Shown here: in pieces, positions 34,449-43,149 of the stretch
How the letters are laid out: every line of letters starts with the position of its first letter
Position numbering within the stretch: the first letter of the stretch is position 1
Position numbers and translations under genes: made by a program
NCBI RefSeq assembly: GCF_000227765.1
Contig: NZ_JH165159.1
Location: 2,004,179 to 2,068,178, forward strand
DNA: 64,000 nt
Reading direction: 5' to 3'
From: Neisseria wadsworthii 9715
GTDB lineage: Bacteria > Pseudomonadota > Gammaproteobacteria > Burkholderiales > Neisseriaceae
Notes under the pieces: model-generated
The model's input: only the letters and a program-made list of their open reading frames with translations
Told to the model about the DNA's origin: nothing
The model's database searches: none

Positions 34449-34721
34449 ATGACCCGCATGGTTCACTGCATCAAGCTGGGCAAAGAAGCACCCGGCATGA
34501 AATTCGCCCCCCTGCCCAATGCACTGGGCAAACGCATTTTTGAAAACGTATCTCAAGAAGCATGGGACGCTTGGACGCGCCATCAAACCATGCTGATTAA
34601 CGAAAACCGCCTCAGCCTCGCCGACCCGCGCGCGCGCGAATATCTGGCACAACAAATGGAAAACTACTTCTTCGGCGAAGGCGCCGACAGCGTTCAAGGC
34701 TACACGCCGCCCAGCGAATAA
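34449..34721 (+). CDS. yggX: Fe(2+)-trafficking / oxidative damage protection protein YggX
   Basis: A 90-residue cytosolic protein that protects iron-sulfur clusters. The family pattern is evident: [15 protein letters not shown] with the conserved Cys at residue 6, [17 protein letters not shown], then [18 protein letters not shown] and EQ.ENYFFG near the end. AAAAAGGATACCGAC precedes the ATG. In many bacteria it follows mutY; here it is alone. Confidence 0.94.
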   Translation: MTRMVHCIKLGKEAPGMKFAPLPNALGKRIFENVSQEAWDAWTRHQTMLINENRLSLADPRAREYLAQQMENYFFGEGADSVQGYTPPSE

Positions 34722-34727
34722 TCTGCC

Positions 34728-34750
34728 GGCCTTCCTAAAAACGGAAGGCC
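34728..34750 (+). terminator. Terminator after yggX
   Basis: GGCCTTCC pairs with GGAAGGCC, followed by CAATTTTT. Confidence 0.8.
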
Positions 34751-35149
34751 GCTTCAATTTTTACCATTCACAGCGCCACCGACATCATATGTCTGCCCAC
34801 AATAAATTCAACACCACCGCCCGAAAATCGCACTGAGTGTAAGCCTTGTCGAAACACTGCAAGGAATCGAAGCCGCCCAACGGCGATATCCTCATTCTGA
34901 TGAACATCACACAACCAAATGACCGAATACCTATAGCGTTTCGCACCGCAGCCATCGCACGGACATGAAGCGCCATTTTCAATAACAGGGAAATAGGAAA
35001 GTTAAAAAAGCGTGCTGTCATACCTATTTTTAAATGTTTCACTATATATTTCCTTCAACTTCCCCACCGCCTCCCTGCAATTTATCTTTTTCCCTGCAAC
35101 AAAATATGGTTAAAATATCCTTTCCTTTCAACGACTCAGGAGAAATCAA
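34751..35149. other. Gene-free gap between yggX and the isochorismatase-like gene
   Basis: I see no convincing gene. A short Correia-like end (TATTTTTAAATGTTTCACTATA) is recognisable at about 35025-35046. The stretch 34785-34980 has no frame with recognisable homology. TTAAAATAT about 40 bases before the next ATG may be a -10 element. Confidence 0.5.
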
Positions 35150-35644
35150 ATGAAATCCGCTCTGATTGTGGTTGATGTACAAAACGAATATTTTGCAAAC
35201 GGCGGCTTTCCGCAATGGAATATTGATAAAACTTCAGCAAACATTGCCGAAAAAATCAAACAGGCAAAAGCAGACGGCTGGCTGGTTGTGGGTGTGCAGC
35301 ATTTTATTCCGGGTGACGATGCGCCGCTTTTCCGAAAAGGTTCATCCGGTGCAAACATCCATACTTCCGTAGCCGGATTACTCGCAGACGCACCTTTGGT
35401 AGAAAAGGTTCACGCCGATTCCTTTCTCAATACCGACATGGGCGGAATCCTGAAAAAAGAAGGTATTACCGACCTCTACATTTGCGGCATGATGACTCAA
35501 AACTGCATCACCTACACCGCCATTTCGCCGCATGCTTCCGGCTTCAACGTGCATGTTATCGCAAACTGCTGCACCGCGCCCTCCGAGCTCGTGCACATCC
35601 TCGCCCTCGAAGCGCTGGCTGATCGAGGAGTTAAAATCATTTAA
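35150..35644 (+). CDS. Isochorismatase-family cysteine hydrolase
   Basis: A 164-residue single-domain hydrolase. The catalytic triad of the family is visible: Asp9 in ALIVVDVQNEY, Lys86 in VEKVHADSFLNTD and Cys118 in DLYICGMMTQNCITYT (the second Cys follows NC). Relatives hydrolyse amides or vinyl ethers (nicotinamidase, isochorismatase). The nicotinamidase metal site is not apparent, so substrate is unknown. AGGAGAAATCAA provides an excellent ribosome-binding site. Confidence 0.88.
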   Translation: MKSALIVVDVQNEYFANGGFPQWNIDKTSANIAEKIKQAKADGWLVVGVQHFIPGDDAPLFRKGSSGANIHTSVAGLLADAPLVEKVHADSFLNTDMGGILKKEGITDLYICGMMTQNCITYTAISPHASGFNVHVIANCCTAPSELVHILALEALADRGVKII

Positions 35645-35675
35645 ACCTATCGGTTGAATATTCAACACATTCTAC

Positions 35676-35710
35676 ATGCCTGTCTGAAAACATAAGGTTC
35701 AGACAGGCAT
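35676..35710. terminator. Inverted DUS hairpin
   Basis: An exact inverted pair 32 bases past the preceding stop. A further single DUS lies at 35762-35774 in the same gap. Confidence 0.8.
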
Positions 35711-35761
35711 TCCCTCATCCCACCATCGCCAAGAGAATCGGCTGTAACAAGTTTACGACCT

Positions 35762-35774
35762 TTCAGACAGGCAT
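35762..35774 (-). repeat. Single DUS before the phosphohexomutase gene
   Basis: An exact TTCAGACAGGCAT followed by AAGGTTAAGC and an imperfect AAGCTTTCTTAACCTTATG that could fold with it. Confidence 0.8.
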
Positions 35775-35857
35775 AAGGTTAAGCTTTCTTAACCTTATGC
35801 TAGAATACCAAGCATATTTCTCCACTATTATCCACTATTACACGCAAAGGAAAAAAG

Positions 35858-37240
35858 ATGGCAAACATCGCCAGAGATATTTTCAAAGCTTACGACATTC
35901 GCGGCATCGTCGGCAAAACGCTCACCAATGAAGCGGCTTATTTAATCGGCAAGGCCATCGCGACCAAAGCGGCGGAAAAAGGCATTCAAAAAATCGCCAT
36001 CGGGCGCGACGGCCGTTTAAGCGGCCCCGATTTGATGGCCAACCTCTCACGCGGCTTTACCGAAAGCGGCGTTAACGTATTAAACGTCGGCATGGTTGCC
36101 ACGCCCATGCTCTACTTTGCAGCCATCCAAGAATGCGGCGGCAGCGGCGTGATGATTACCGGCAGCCACAACCCGCCCGACTACAACGGCTTCAAAATGA
36201 TGCTCGGCGGCGACACGCTGGCCGGCGATGCCATCCAAGAGCTACTCGCCGTGATTGAGCAAGACCGCTTTGTTACAGGCGCAGCCGCCGGCACCGTTAC
36301 CGAAAAAGACATTTCCGCCGAATACCGCAACCACATCGTCAACCACATCAAGCTCAAGCGCCCGATGAAAATCGTGGCCGACGCGGGCAACGGCGTGGCC
36401 GGCGCGTTTGCCGGCGATTTATACCGCGCGCTCGGCTGCGAAGTTACCGAGCTCTTCTGCGACGTTGACGGCAATTTCCCCAACCACCATCCCGATCCGG
36501 CCAAACCGAAAAACCTGCAAGATGTGATTAACGAGCTGAAAACCGGCGATGCGGAAATCGGCATCGCATTCGACGGCGACGGCGACCGCTTGGGCGTGGT
36601 TACCAAAGAAGGCAACATCATTTATCCCGACCGCCAATTGATGCTGTTTGCGCAAGACGTGTTGAGCCGCAACCCCGGTGCAAAAGTGATTTTCGACGTA
36701 AAATCCACCCGCCTGCTGACACCCTGGGTAAAAAAACACGGCGGCGAACCGATTATGGAAAAAACCGGCCACAGCTTCATCAAATCATCCATGAAGAAAA
36801 ACGGCGCCTTGCTGGCCGGCGAAATGAGCGGCCACACATTCTTTAAAGAACGCTGGTTCGGCTTCGACGACGGCCTCTACGCCGGCTGCCGCCTGCTGGA
36901 AATCCTTTCCGCCGGCGACAACCCTTCCGCCGTGCTCAACGCCTTGCCGCAAAGCATTTCCACACCCGAAATCAATATCGACCTGCCCGAAGGCAGCAAC
37001 GGCCACAAAGTGATTGAAGAGCTGGCACAAAACGCCAAATTCGACGGCGCCACCGAAATCATCACCATCGACGGCCTGCGCGTGGAATTCGCCGACGGCT
37101 TCGGCCTGATGCGCGCCTCCAACACCACTCCTGTTTTGGTATTGCGTTTCGAAGCCGACAGCGAGGAAGCCATCGCACGGATTCAAAACCAATTCAAAAC
37201 CGTGATTGAAAGCAATCCGGCATTGCATTGGCCGCTATAA
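35858..37240 (+). CDS. pgm: Phosphomannomutase/phosphoglucomutase
   Basis: Interconverts hexose 1- and 6-phosphates, feeding lipooligosaccharide and polysaccharide synthesis. The 460-residue protein is an alpha-phosphohexomutase of the AlgC/Pgm type: FKAYDIRGIVGKTL at the start, the phosphoserine loop GVMITGSHNPPDYNGFKM near residue 105, the metal loop AFDGDGDRLGVV near 240, the sugar-binding GEMSGHTFFKE near 323 and the C-terminal phosphate loop RASNTTPVLVLRFE near 420. AAAGGAAAAAAG precedes the ATG. Its TAA lies in the left end of a Correia-like element. Confidence 0.95.
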   Translation: MANIARDIFKAYDIRGIVGKTLTNEAAYLIGKAIATKAAEKGIQKIAIGRDGRLSGPDLMANLSRGFTESGVNVLNVGMVATPMLYFAAIQECGGSGVMITGSHNPPDYNGFKMMLGGDTLAGDAIQELLAVIEQDRFVTGAAAGTVTEKDISAEYRNHIVNHIKLKRPMKIVADAGNGVAGAFAGDLYRALGCEVTELFCDVDGNFPNHHPDPAKPKNLQDVINELKTGDAEIGIAFDGDGDRLGVVTKEGNIIYPDRQLMLFAQDVLSRNPGAKVIFDVKSTRLLTPWVKKHGGEPIMEKTGHSFIKSSMKKNGALLAGEMSGHTFFKERWFGFDDGLYAGCRLLEILSAGDNPSAVLNALPQSISTPEINIDLPEGSNGHKVIEELAQNAKFDGATEIITIDGLRVEFADGFGLMRASNTTPVLVLRFEADSEEAIARIQNQFKTVIESNPALHWPL

Positions 37241-37328
37241 TTCAACCACTTACATAGTAACAGTTCCGCCATACTCGGGCTTGACCCGAGTATGACGTGT
37301 GTACTTTTCCTTAAATTGATTGACTATA
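37236..37328. mobile_element. Correia-like small repeat, copy 2, overlapping the pgm stop
   Basis: The left end TATAATTCAACCACTTA includes the TAA of the phosphohexomutase gene; the right end is TTAAATTGATTGACTATA. The core CATACTCGGG-CTTGA-CCCGAGTATG is a perfect hairpin. The length is 93 bp. Confidence 0.8.
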
Positions 37329-37364
37329 TAAAGCCGCATTTATCGGCTGGCTTTAATATAAAGA

Positions 37365-37394
37365 ATGCCTGTCTGAAAAGTTTCAGACAGGCAT
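37365..37394. terminator. Inverted DUS hairpin between convergent genes
   Basis: A tight exact pair flanked by AAGAAT/ATTCTTT. It can terminate both the phosphohexomutase gene and trhP. Confidence 0.85.
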
Positions 37395-37414
37395 TCTTTC
37401 ATACTAATCAAACA

Positions 37415-38770
37415 CTAAGGCTTAACCACGCGGGCAATCAATGCATTGTCTTTGCCTTCCATATGTGGGATTTTCACCTGAATGCCGTTGCCCGGCGCCA
37501 CGTCTATGGTTTTGCCTTTGCGCGTCATCGCCTCCAACACCAGTGTTTGATTGCCCTGCGGATGAATGATTTCAATCGTATCGCCTACCGCAAAGCGGTT
37601 TTTCACATCCACGGTCGCCCAACCTTCTTCATCAATTTCAATCACTTGGCCGACAAACTGGCTTTGCTTGGCTAAAGAATGGCCGCTGAGGTAGTTTTGA
37701 TAATCCTGCGTTTGATGGCGCTCCAAAAAGCCGGAAGTGTAGCCGCGGTTGGCCAGCCCTTCTAGTTCGGCCAGCAGGCTGTAATCAAACGGCTTGCCGG
37801 CCACGGCATCGTCAATCGCTTTGCGGTAGGCCTGCGCCACGCGGGCAACGTAGTAAACCGACTTGGTACGCCCTTCCACTTTCAGGCTGTCCACGCCGAT
37901 TTCGGCCAGTTTGGCAACCTGCTCGATGGCGCGCAAGTCTTTGGAATTCATAATATAAGTGCCGTGTTCGTCTTCCATAATAGGCAGCAGACTGCCCGGT
38001 CGGTTGGCCTCTTCAATCAGGAACACTTTATCGGCAAGCGGGTGGCGCTGCTGGCCGTTGATGCCTTCAAAAGCCGCATTGGCTTCTTCTTGCGCGCGGT
38101 TGAAATCGAAGCCTTGCAGCAATTTGCTGTCGCCCATTTCGTCGGTTTCGGCTGCGTACACTTTATAATCCCAGCGGCAGGCGTTGGTGCAGGTGCCTTG
38201 GTTGGGGTCGCGGTGGTTGAAATAGCCGGAAAGCAGGCAGCGGCCGGAATAGGCAATGCACAATGCGCCGTGCACGAACACTTCCAATTCGATATCGGGG
38301 CACTCTTGGCGGATTTCGGAGATTTCTTCCATGTTCAGTTCGCGCGAGAGGATAATCCGCTCCACCCCGATTTTCTGCCAAAACTGCACGCCCCAATAGT
38401 TGGTGGTGTTGGCCTGCACGGAAAGGTGTATCGGCATTTCCGGCCATTTTTCGCGCACCTGCATAATCAGCCCGGGATCCGCCATAATCAGTGCGTCGGG
38501 CTTCATGGCGATCAGCGGCTCCATGTCGGCGATAAAGGTTTTCAGCTTGGAATTGTGCGGCAGGGTATTCACGGTTAAGAAAAATTTCTTGCCGCGCGCA
38601 TGTGCTTCGCTGATGCCCTGCTCCAACACGGGCAGCTTGGCAAATTCGTTGTTCCGTGCGCGCAGGGAATAGCGCGGGCTGCCGGCATACACGGCATCGG
38701 CGCCGTAATCAAACGCGGCGCGCATGCGCTCAAGGCCGCCGGCGGGAAGGAGTAGTTCTGGTGATTTCAT
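37415..38770 (-). CDS. trhP: U32-family tRNA hydroxylation protein TrhP (YegQ)
   Basis: TrhP is a peptidase-U32-like protein needed for prephenate-dependent 5-hydroxyuridine formation at tRNA wobble position 34. The 451-residue protein begins SPELLLPAGGLERMRAAFDY, contains GADAVYAGSPRYSLRARNNE, and carries the U32 signature LEVFVHGALCIAYSGRC near residue 165, followed by further cysteines (GTCTNACRW) that suggest an iron-sulfur site. A DUS hairpin lies beyond its stop. Confidence 0.92.
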   Translation of the reverse strand: MKSPELLLPAGGLERMRAAFDYGADAVYAGSPRYSLRARNNEFAKLPVLEQGISEAHARGKKFFLTVNTLPHNSKLKTFIADMEPLIAMKPDALIMADPGLIMQVREKWPEMPIHLSVQANTTNYWGVQFWQKIGVERIILSRELNMEEISEIRQECPDIELEVFVHGALCIAYSGRCLLSGYFNHRDPNQGTCTNACRWDYKVYAAETDEMGDSKLLQGFDFNRAQEEANAAFEGINGQQRHPLADKVFLIEEANRPGSLLPIMEDEHGTYIMNSKDLRAIEQVAKLAEIGVDSLKVEGRTKSVYYVARVAQAYRKAIDDAVAGKPFDYSLLAELEGLANRGYTSGFLERHQTQDYQNYLSGHSLAKQSQFVGQVIEIDEEGWATVDVKNRFAVGDTIEIIHPQGNQTLVLEAMTRKGKTIDVAPGNGIQVKIPHMEGKDNALIARVVKP

Positions 38771-38797
38771 AGGGTTCTGCTTGTTTAGAATAGTTTT

Positions 38798-38819
38798 AGG
38801 CAGCCGGTTCGGGCTGCCT
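38798..38819 (-). terminator. Hairpin upstream of trhP
   Basis: AGGCAGCC and GGCTGCCT around GGTTCG, with A/T runs. It lies between the lipoprotein gene and trhP, both on the minus strand, and should end the former's transcript. Confidence 0.7.
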
Positions 38820-38881
38820 TAAATGTTTGAATTGCTGCGGATTATCCGCTTTTTTTTGATGCCGGTCAAATGGCTTTCGCT

Positions 38882-38922
38882 ATGCCTGTCTGAAAACCTT
38901 TGAGCCGTTTTCAGACAGGCAT
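38882..38922. terminator. Inverted DUS hairpin
   Basis: An exact pair whose inner bases (AAAAC...GTTTT) extend the stem. It lies just beyond the stop of the small lipoprotein gene. Confidence 0.8.
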
Positions 38923-38939
38923 GGGCTACCCGCCGGCGG

Positions 38940-39314
38940 CTACCACCACCAATAAGGCCGCGGGCCCCAATACCAGTCGTCGTAACGGTCGCGCCAGCGT
39001 TCGGCCTGCTCCAAACGGCGCTGGTTGATGTGGTTTTCCCAAGCCAGGCGGTAGCAAGATTGAAAGAGTTTATCGCTGGTTTTATCAATGTATTTCAGGC
39101 GGAAATCTTTGCGCTCTTTTTCGGTGGCACCGATATCACCCCTAAACTGACGCTCCATCATTTCTGCCGTTTCCTTATCGCATTGCGCCGCTAAAGCAAC
39201 TTGCAGTTGCTGCTCATAGCGCTTTTGCTCTGCAGCGCGGCGCGCTTTCTGCTCCGGCGTGACGGCGCAACCGGCCAAGAGGCAGATCGCAACCAAAGAT
39301 AATAGATGTTTCAT
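38940..39314 (-). CDS. Small lipoprotein (124 aa)
   Basis: The start MKHLLSLVAICLLAGCAVTP gives a lipoprotein signal with lipobox LAGC, so Cys16 is lipidated. An upstream in-frame extension would bury the signal, so I rejected it. The mature part is charged and helical (EQKARRAAEQKRYEQQLQVA) with two later cysteines and an aromatic tail (DDWYWGPRPYWWW). No family is recognised. AAGAGTC upstream is a weak ribosome-binding site. Confidence 0.8.
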   Translation of the reverse strand: MKHLLSLVAICLLAGCAVTPEQKARRAAEQKRYEQQLQVALAAQCDKETAEMMERQFRGDIGATEKERKDFRLKYIDKTSDKLFQSCYRLAWENHINQRRLEQAERWRDRYDDWYWGPRPYWWW

Positions 39315-39397
39315 GACTCTTCTCCCGATTTTATTTTCATAATAATAACAACATGTCACAAAAATCAATTAGGTGCAAGCTTATTTATTTTGCGGCT

Positions 39398-39410
39398 TTC
39401 AGACAGGCAT
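39398..39410 (-). repeat. Single DUS beyond the hflX stop
   Basis: An exact TTCAGACAGGCAT five bases from the hflX stop codon, without an inverted partner. Confidence 0.85.
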
Positions 39411-39415
39411 TCTGC

Positions 39416-40564
39416 TCAATCTCCCGCTTGCGCCAACTCCACCATGGCATCGCGCAAATCTTCCAGCCCCCAGCCTTCTTTCACCGAAAGATACACTGCC
39501 ACCGGCATGCCGCGCGCATTGCGCAGAATGCCTTTGGGGCGCTTCTCTGCGGGCAGCAAGTCGGTTTTGTTGTACACCATCAGCTGCGGCACATCGCCCG
39601 CGCCGATTTCTTCCAACACCAGATTCACATCGTCTTCCTGCCGCTCCACCTGCGGATGCGACACATCGGCCACATGTAAGAGCACATCGGCCAGCGCCGT
39701 TTCTTCCAGCGTGGCGGAAAAGGCTGCCACCAGGCTGTGCGGCAAATCGCGCACAAAGCCCACCGTGTCGGTAATAATCAAGCTGCATTCCGGCGAGAGA
39801 TACAGGCGGCGGGCAGTGGTGTCGAGCGTGGCAAACAGTTGGTCTTTCGCCAACACATCGGCTTTGGTTAGTCGGTTGAACAGACTGGATTTGCCCGTGT
39901 TGGTGTAGCCCACCAGCGCAAAGGTTTTCAGGCTGCCGCGCAAACGCGCTTTGCGGCGGGTGGCGCGCTGCTTTTCCACATTTTTCAGCTGGCGTTTGAG
40001 CGCTGCGATTTTCTGATTAATCAGGCGGCGGTCGGTTTCCAGCTGCGTTTCGCCCGGCCCTTTGAGACCGATGCCGCCGCGCTGACTTTGCAGATGGCCG
40101 TAGCCGCGCACCAAACGGCCGGAAAGATGCGTGAGCTGCGCCAGCTCCACTTGCAGCCGCCCTTCCTGACTTTGCGCGCGCTGGGCAAAAATCGCCAGAA
40201 TCAGCCCCACACGGTCGAGCACGCGGCATTGCAGCGCTTTTTCCAGATTGCGCTCCTGCGTGGGCGTTAATTCATGGTTGAACACAACCAGCTCGATTTC
40301 ATTCAGCCGCACGGCTTCTGCCAGCTCCTGGGCCTTACCCGTGCCGACAAACAGTGCGCTGTGCGCCCTATCGCGCTTGGCGCTTTCCACCTGTACCAGC
40401 TCGCCGCCCGTTGCCCGCACCAATTCGGCGGCTTCTTCTAAAGCCGCCTGAAAATCACGCTCGCGGATTTCGTTGGCACCGGAATAATCGGCAGCCAGCA
40501 TCACGCCCACCAGCATCACACGCTCGGGTTTGCTCAATGATTTATCGGGTTGGTATTTGCTCAA
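39416..40564 (-). CDS. hflX: Ribosome-splitting GTPase HflX
   Basis: HflX binds stalled 50S/70S ribosomes and splits them, chiefly under stress. The 382-residue protein has the N-terminal HflX domain (about 1-190, with the glycine-rich GIGLKGPGETQLETDRR), followed by a G domain: FALVGYTNTGKSSLFN near residue 216, switch II IITDTVGFVRDLP near 264 and MVYNKTDLL near 335. The usual C-terminal extension is short. A Correia-like element and a DUS hairpin separate it from psd. Confidence 0.95.
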   Translation of the reverse strand: MSKYQPDKSLSKPERVMLVGVMLAADYSGANEIRERDFQAALEEAAELVRATGGELVQVESAKRDRAHSALFVGTGKAQELAEAVRLNEIELVVFNHELTPTQERNLEKALQCRVLDRVGLILAIFAQRAQSQEGRLQVELAQLTHLSGRLVRGYGHLQSQRGGIGLKGPGETQLETDRRLINQKIAALKRQLKNVEKQRATRRKARLRGSLKTFALVGYTNTGKSSLFNRLTKADVLAKDQLFATLDTTARRLYLSPECSLIITDTVGFVRDLPHSLVAAFSATLEETALADVLLHVADVSHPQVERQEDDVNLVLEEIGAGDVPQLMVYNKTDLLPAEKRPKGILRNARGMPVAVYLSVKEGWGLEDLRDAMVELAQAGD

Positions 40565-40583
40565 AACCGCTTCCTTATCAAGC

Positions 40584-40675
40584 TTTAGTGAACCAACTTA
40601 AACAGTATGCTCATCATAACTCGGTGCAAGCCCGAGTATGACGACGCTGTTACTATGTAAGTGGTTTAACTATAA
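40584..40675. mobile_element. Correia-like small repeat, copy 3
   Basis: Left end TTTAGTGAACCAACTTAA, right end TAAGTGGTTTAACTATA, with a core containing AACTCGGTGCAAGCCCGAGTAT. It lies directly upstream of hflX (20 bases before the ATG), so it may carry promoter sequences for hflX. Confidence 0.75.
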
Positions 40676-40693
40676 ATGAATGTGAAAAATAAA

Positions 40694-40726
40694 AACGGCT
40701 TTCAGAATGCCTGTCTGAAAGCCGTT
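40694..40726 (-). terminator. Terminator built from one DUS after psd
   Basis: AACGGCTTTCAGA and TCTGAAAGCCGTT form a perfect 13-bp stem around the loop ATGCCTG. The 3' half of a single DUS is part of the stem and its 5' half is the loop, unlike the usual inverted pairs. T-rich sequence follows on the minus strand. Confidence 0.85.
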
Positions 40727-40733
40727 GGCTCTT

Positions 40734-41546
40734 TTATTCTTTCGGCGCTTCGCGCTCGGCAGCCGCCCTTACCTTCTCGGCAGCCGCTTCAATCATCTGC
40801 TGCTCGTCTTGTTGGGCGTTCGCCGCTTCGCTTTCCACTACTTGCCGGTTACTTGCAGCGGGCTGAATTTCTTTCGGCTCATCATTGTGAACCGGTGCTT
40901 TCAGCGGAAGCCGGGCAAGGATGGTGGAACTGGCTTTGACTTTGTCGCCGATCGACACCTGCGCCACGGCATCAGTCGGCAGGTAAACGTCAACGCGCGA
41001 ACCGAAGCGGATAAAGCCGTAGCGCTCGCCGCGCACCACTCTTTGGCCTGAGTCGACATAGCATACAATACGGCGCGCCACCAAGCCCGCCACCTGCACG
41101 AAAGTCAGCTCGCGGTCTGTGCGCGTGGTGGCAAACACGGCATTGCGTTCGTTTTCGGTGCTCGCTTTATCCAGCGCCGCATTGAGGAATTTGCCTTTAT
41201 TGTATTCCACACGGGTGACGGTGCCGTCGATCGGCGAGCGTTGCGAATGCACGTTAAACACATTCATAAACACGCTGATTTTCAGGGCTTCGGTATTGCG
41301 GTAGGGATCAATGGTGCGCTCCACCACTACGATACGGCCGTCTGCCGGGCACAAAACGGCATCTTCTTCTTGCGGAATCGGGCGCGAAGGATCACGGAAA
41401 AACTGAATGGCAAACAGGGTAAACAGCCAAAACGGCAACGACCACCATTCCAGCCAGCAGGCAAATACGATGCTGAAAAACAAGCCGGCCAGGATAAACG
41501 GCCAGCCTTCGCGGGCAATAATCGGATGCGGGTAAAAACGCGGCAT
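40734..41546 (-). CDS. psd: Phosphatidylserine decarboxylase
   Basis: Makes phosphatidylethanolamine from phosphatidylserine at the inner membrane using a pyruvoyl group. The 270-residue proenzyme starts [15 protein letters not shown]; upstream codons in frame are not conserved. Hydrophobic segments at about 18-50 anchor it. The catalytic region includes [16 protein letters not shown] near residue 92 and the self-cleavage site [12 protein letters not shown] near 180, where the FGS serine becomes the pyruvoyl group. An alanine- and glutamate-rich C-terminal tail of about 60 residues extends beyond the core. Confidence 0.94.
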   Translation of the reverse strand: MPRFYPHPIIAREGWPFILAGLFFSIVFACWLEWWSLPFWLFTLFAIQFFRDPSRPIPQEEDAVLCPADGRIVVVERTIDPYRNTEALKISVFMNVFNVHSQRSPIDGTVTRVEYNKGKFLNAALDKASTENERNAVFATTRTDRELTFVQVAGLVARRIVCYVDSGQRVVRGERYGFIRFGSRVDVYLPTDAVAQVSIGDKVKASSTILARLPLKAPVHNDEPKEIQPAASNRQVVESEAANAQQDEQQMIEAAAEKVRAAAEREAPKE

Positions 41547-41616
41547 AAGGTTTCCTCTATCAACCAATGGGCAGAATAATGAACCGATTATACCCGATTT
41601 GCCCGCCCGCATGGCA

Positions 41617-41648
41617 ATGCTTGTCTTAAAGCATTTTCAGACAGGCAT
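41617..41648. repeat. DUS with degenerate inverted partner upstream of psd
   Basis: An exact TTCAGACAGGCAT at 41636-41648 faces a decayed ATGCTTGTCTTAA at 41617-41629. Confidence 0.65.
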
Positions 41649-41804
41649 TTTATAGAGTCTGACGGGAAAGAGTGAATCATAGGCAATATTCAGGGTTACC
41701 CGGGAACAAGGGGGCGCAAATCATTCGGTTCACATGCTAAATGTATATAAAAACCAGTTTTATTCGCTATAATCAGCTCTAACTCATTTCAGGATTTATG
41801 TGTT

Positions 41805-42995
41805 ATGGAAACAAAAAAACTCTCTGCCGCCGCTGCCGGCTTAATCTGGTTCGGCGCGGCTGTGTCGGTGGTGGAAATCATTACCGGCACGCTCTTCGCT
41901 CCGCTGGACTGGGAAAAAGGACTAACAGCCATTATTCTCGGCCACATCATCGGCGGCGCGCTCTTTTATTTCGCCGGCTTGATTGGTGCGCAAACCGGCC
42001 GCAGCGCGATGCAGACGGTGCAGCTTTCATTTGGCGAACGCGGCTCCGTGCTCTTCTCAGGCGCCAACGTTTTACAGCTGATCGGTTGGACAGCCATCAT
42101 GATTTTTACCGGTGCTCAGATTGCCGCCGCGCTCACCCAGCATTTGTGGGGCGGCGTTTCCCAATTGATGTGGAGCCTGATTATCGGTGGATTGATTGTG
42201 GTATGGCTGCTGAGCGGCGTGCGGCATTTCAACCGTGTGCAAGTGATTGTGTTGGGCGCACTGTTTCTGATTACGCTTTGGCTGAGCACCAAAGTATTCG
42301 GCGGCGGCGCGACGGTTCAAACCGACGCGCAAGCCATGGGCTTCGGCTTGGCGGTTGAGCTGGCTGCCATTATGCCGCTTTCATGGCTGCCGCTGGTTTC
42401 CGATTACACACGCAATGCCGAATCGCCGAAAAAAGTAACTTTTGCCGCCGCTGCCGCCTATTTTGTAACCAGCTCGTGGATGTATACGCTCGGCTTGGCC
42501 GCCGCGCTCTTTACCGGCCAATCCGACATCGCCCAAATCCTGCTTTATTCAGGGCTGGGCATTGCGGGCATTCTGATTGTGGTGCTCTCTACCGTAACCA
42601 CCACTTTTCTCGACGCCTACTCCGCAGGCGTCAGCTACCATGCCATCAGCCAGCGTTTCAGTGAAAACGCCGTAGCCATCACTGTTACCCTGCTCGGCAC
42701 CGTGCTCGCCGCCACATTACCGGTTAACCGCTTCGAACACTTCCTGCTCTTCATCGGCTCCGTGTTCGCGCCCATGATTGCCGTGCAGATGGCCGATTAT
42801 TTCGTGCTCAAGCGCCGCGCCGCCGCTTCAATCGACTGGATCAGCCTTGCTCTGTGGCTGGCCGGTTTCTTCCTCTACCGCATTCTGATTGAATGGCAAA
42901 CCCCGCTGGGCAGCACCCTGCCCGTGATGCTGGCCACGTTCGTGCTCACATTGTTGGTGCGCAAGGCTTTACCGGGGAAAATACAAGGTGCGTGA
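41805..42995 (+). CDS. cytX: CytX-like hydroxymethylpyrimidine/cytosine permease
   Basis: A 396-residue transporter of the NCS1 family with about 12 hydrophobic helices. The opening AAAAGLIWFGAAVSVVEIIT, the second helix with LTAIILGHIIGGALFYFAGL, and LSWLPLVSDYTR near residue 199 are typical of CytX, which imports the thiamine precursor hydroxymethylpyrimidine; cytosine is the main alternative. I searched 41650-41800 for a TPP riboswitch and did not recognise one. TATAAT at 41768-41773 may be its -10. A DUS hairpin follows. Confidence 0.85.
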   Translation: METKKLSAAAAGLIWFGAAVSVVEIITGTLFAPLDWEKGLTAIILGHIIGGALFYFAGLIGAQTGRSAMQTVQLSFGERGSVLFSGANVLQLIGWTAIMIFTGAQIAAALTQHLWGGVSQLMWSLIIGGLIVVWLLSGVRHFNRVQVIVLGALFLITLWLSTKVFGGGATVQTDAQAMGFGLAVELAAIMPLSWLPLVSDYTRNAESPKKVTFAAAAAYFVTSSWMYTLGLAAALFTGQSDIAQILLYSGLGIAGILIVVLSTVTTTFLDAYSAGVSYHAISQRFSENAVAITVTLLGTVLAATLPVNRFEHFLLFIGSVFAPMIAVQMADYFVLKRRAAASIDWISLALWLAGFFLYRILIEWQTPLGSTLPVMLATFVLTLLVRKALPGKIQGA

Positions 42996-43013
42996 ATAAA
43001 CGGATAAAGCAAA

Positions 43014-43044
43014 ATGCCTGTCTGAAAAGGTTTCAGACAGGCAT
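43014..43044. terminator. Inverted DUS hairpin after cytX
   Basis: An exact pair flanked by AAA and TTTTC, 19 bases past the stop. Confidence 0.85.
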
Positions 43045-43149
43045 TTTCTTTGTACCGGTTTATTAATTATTCCATTATATAACTTAAAAATAGGCATGAT
43101 TTTGTTTGCTTAAATCTACCCAATTTCGGCTTGGCTAAGGTTGCGCTTC

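Noticed and set aside
33741-34721. Long plus-strand frame joining argA to yggX
   Set aside because: Arg/His/Pro-rich shadow of argA that happens to run into the yggX frame; yggX has its own ATG and ribosome-binding site at 34449.
41649-41804. TPP riboswitch before cytX
   Set aside because: The conserved CUGAGA and ACCU-type blocks are not recognisable.
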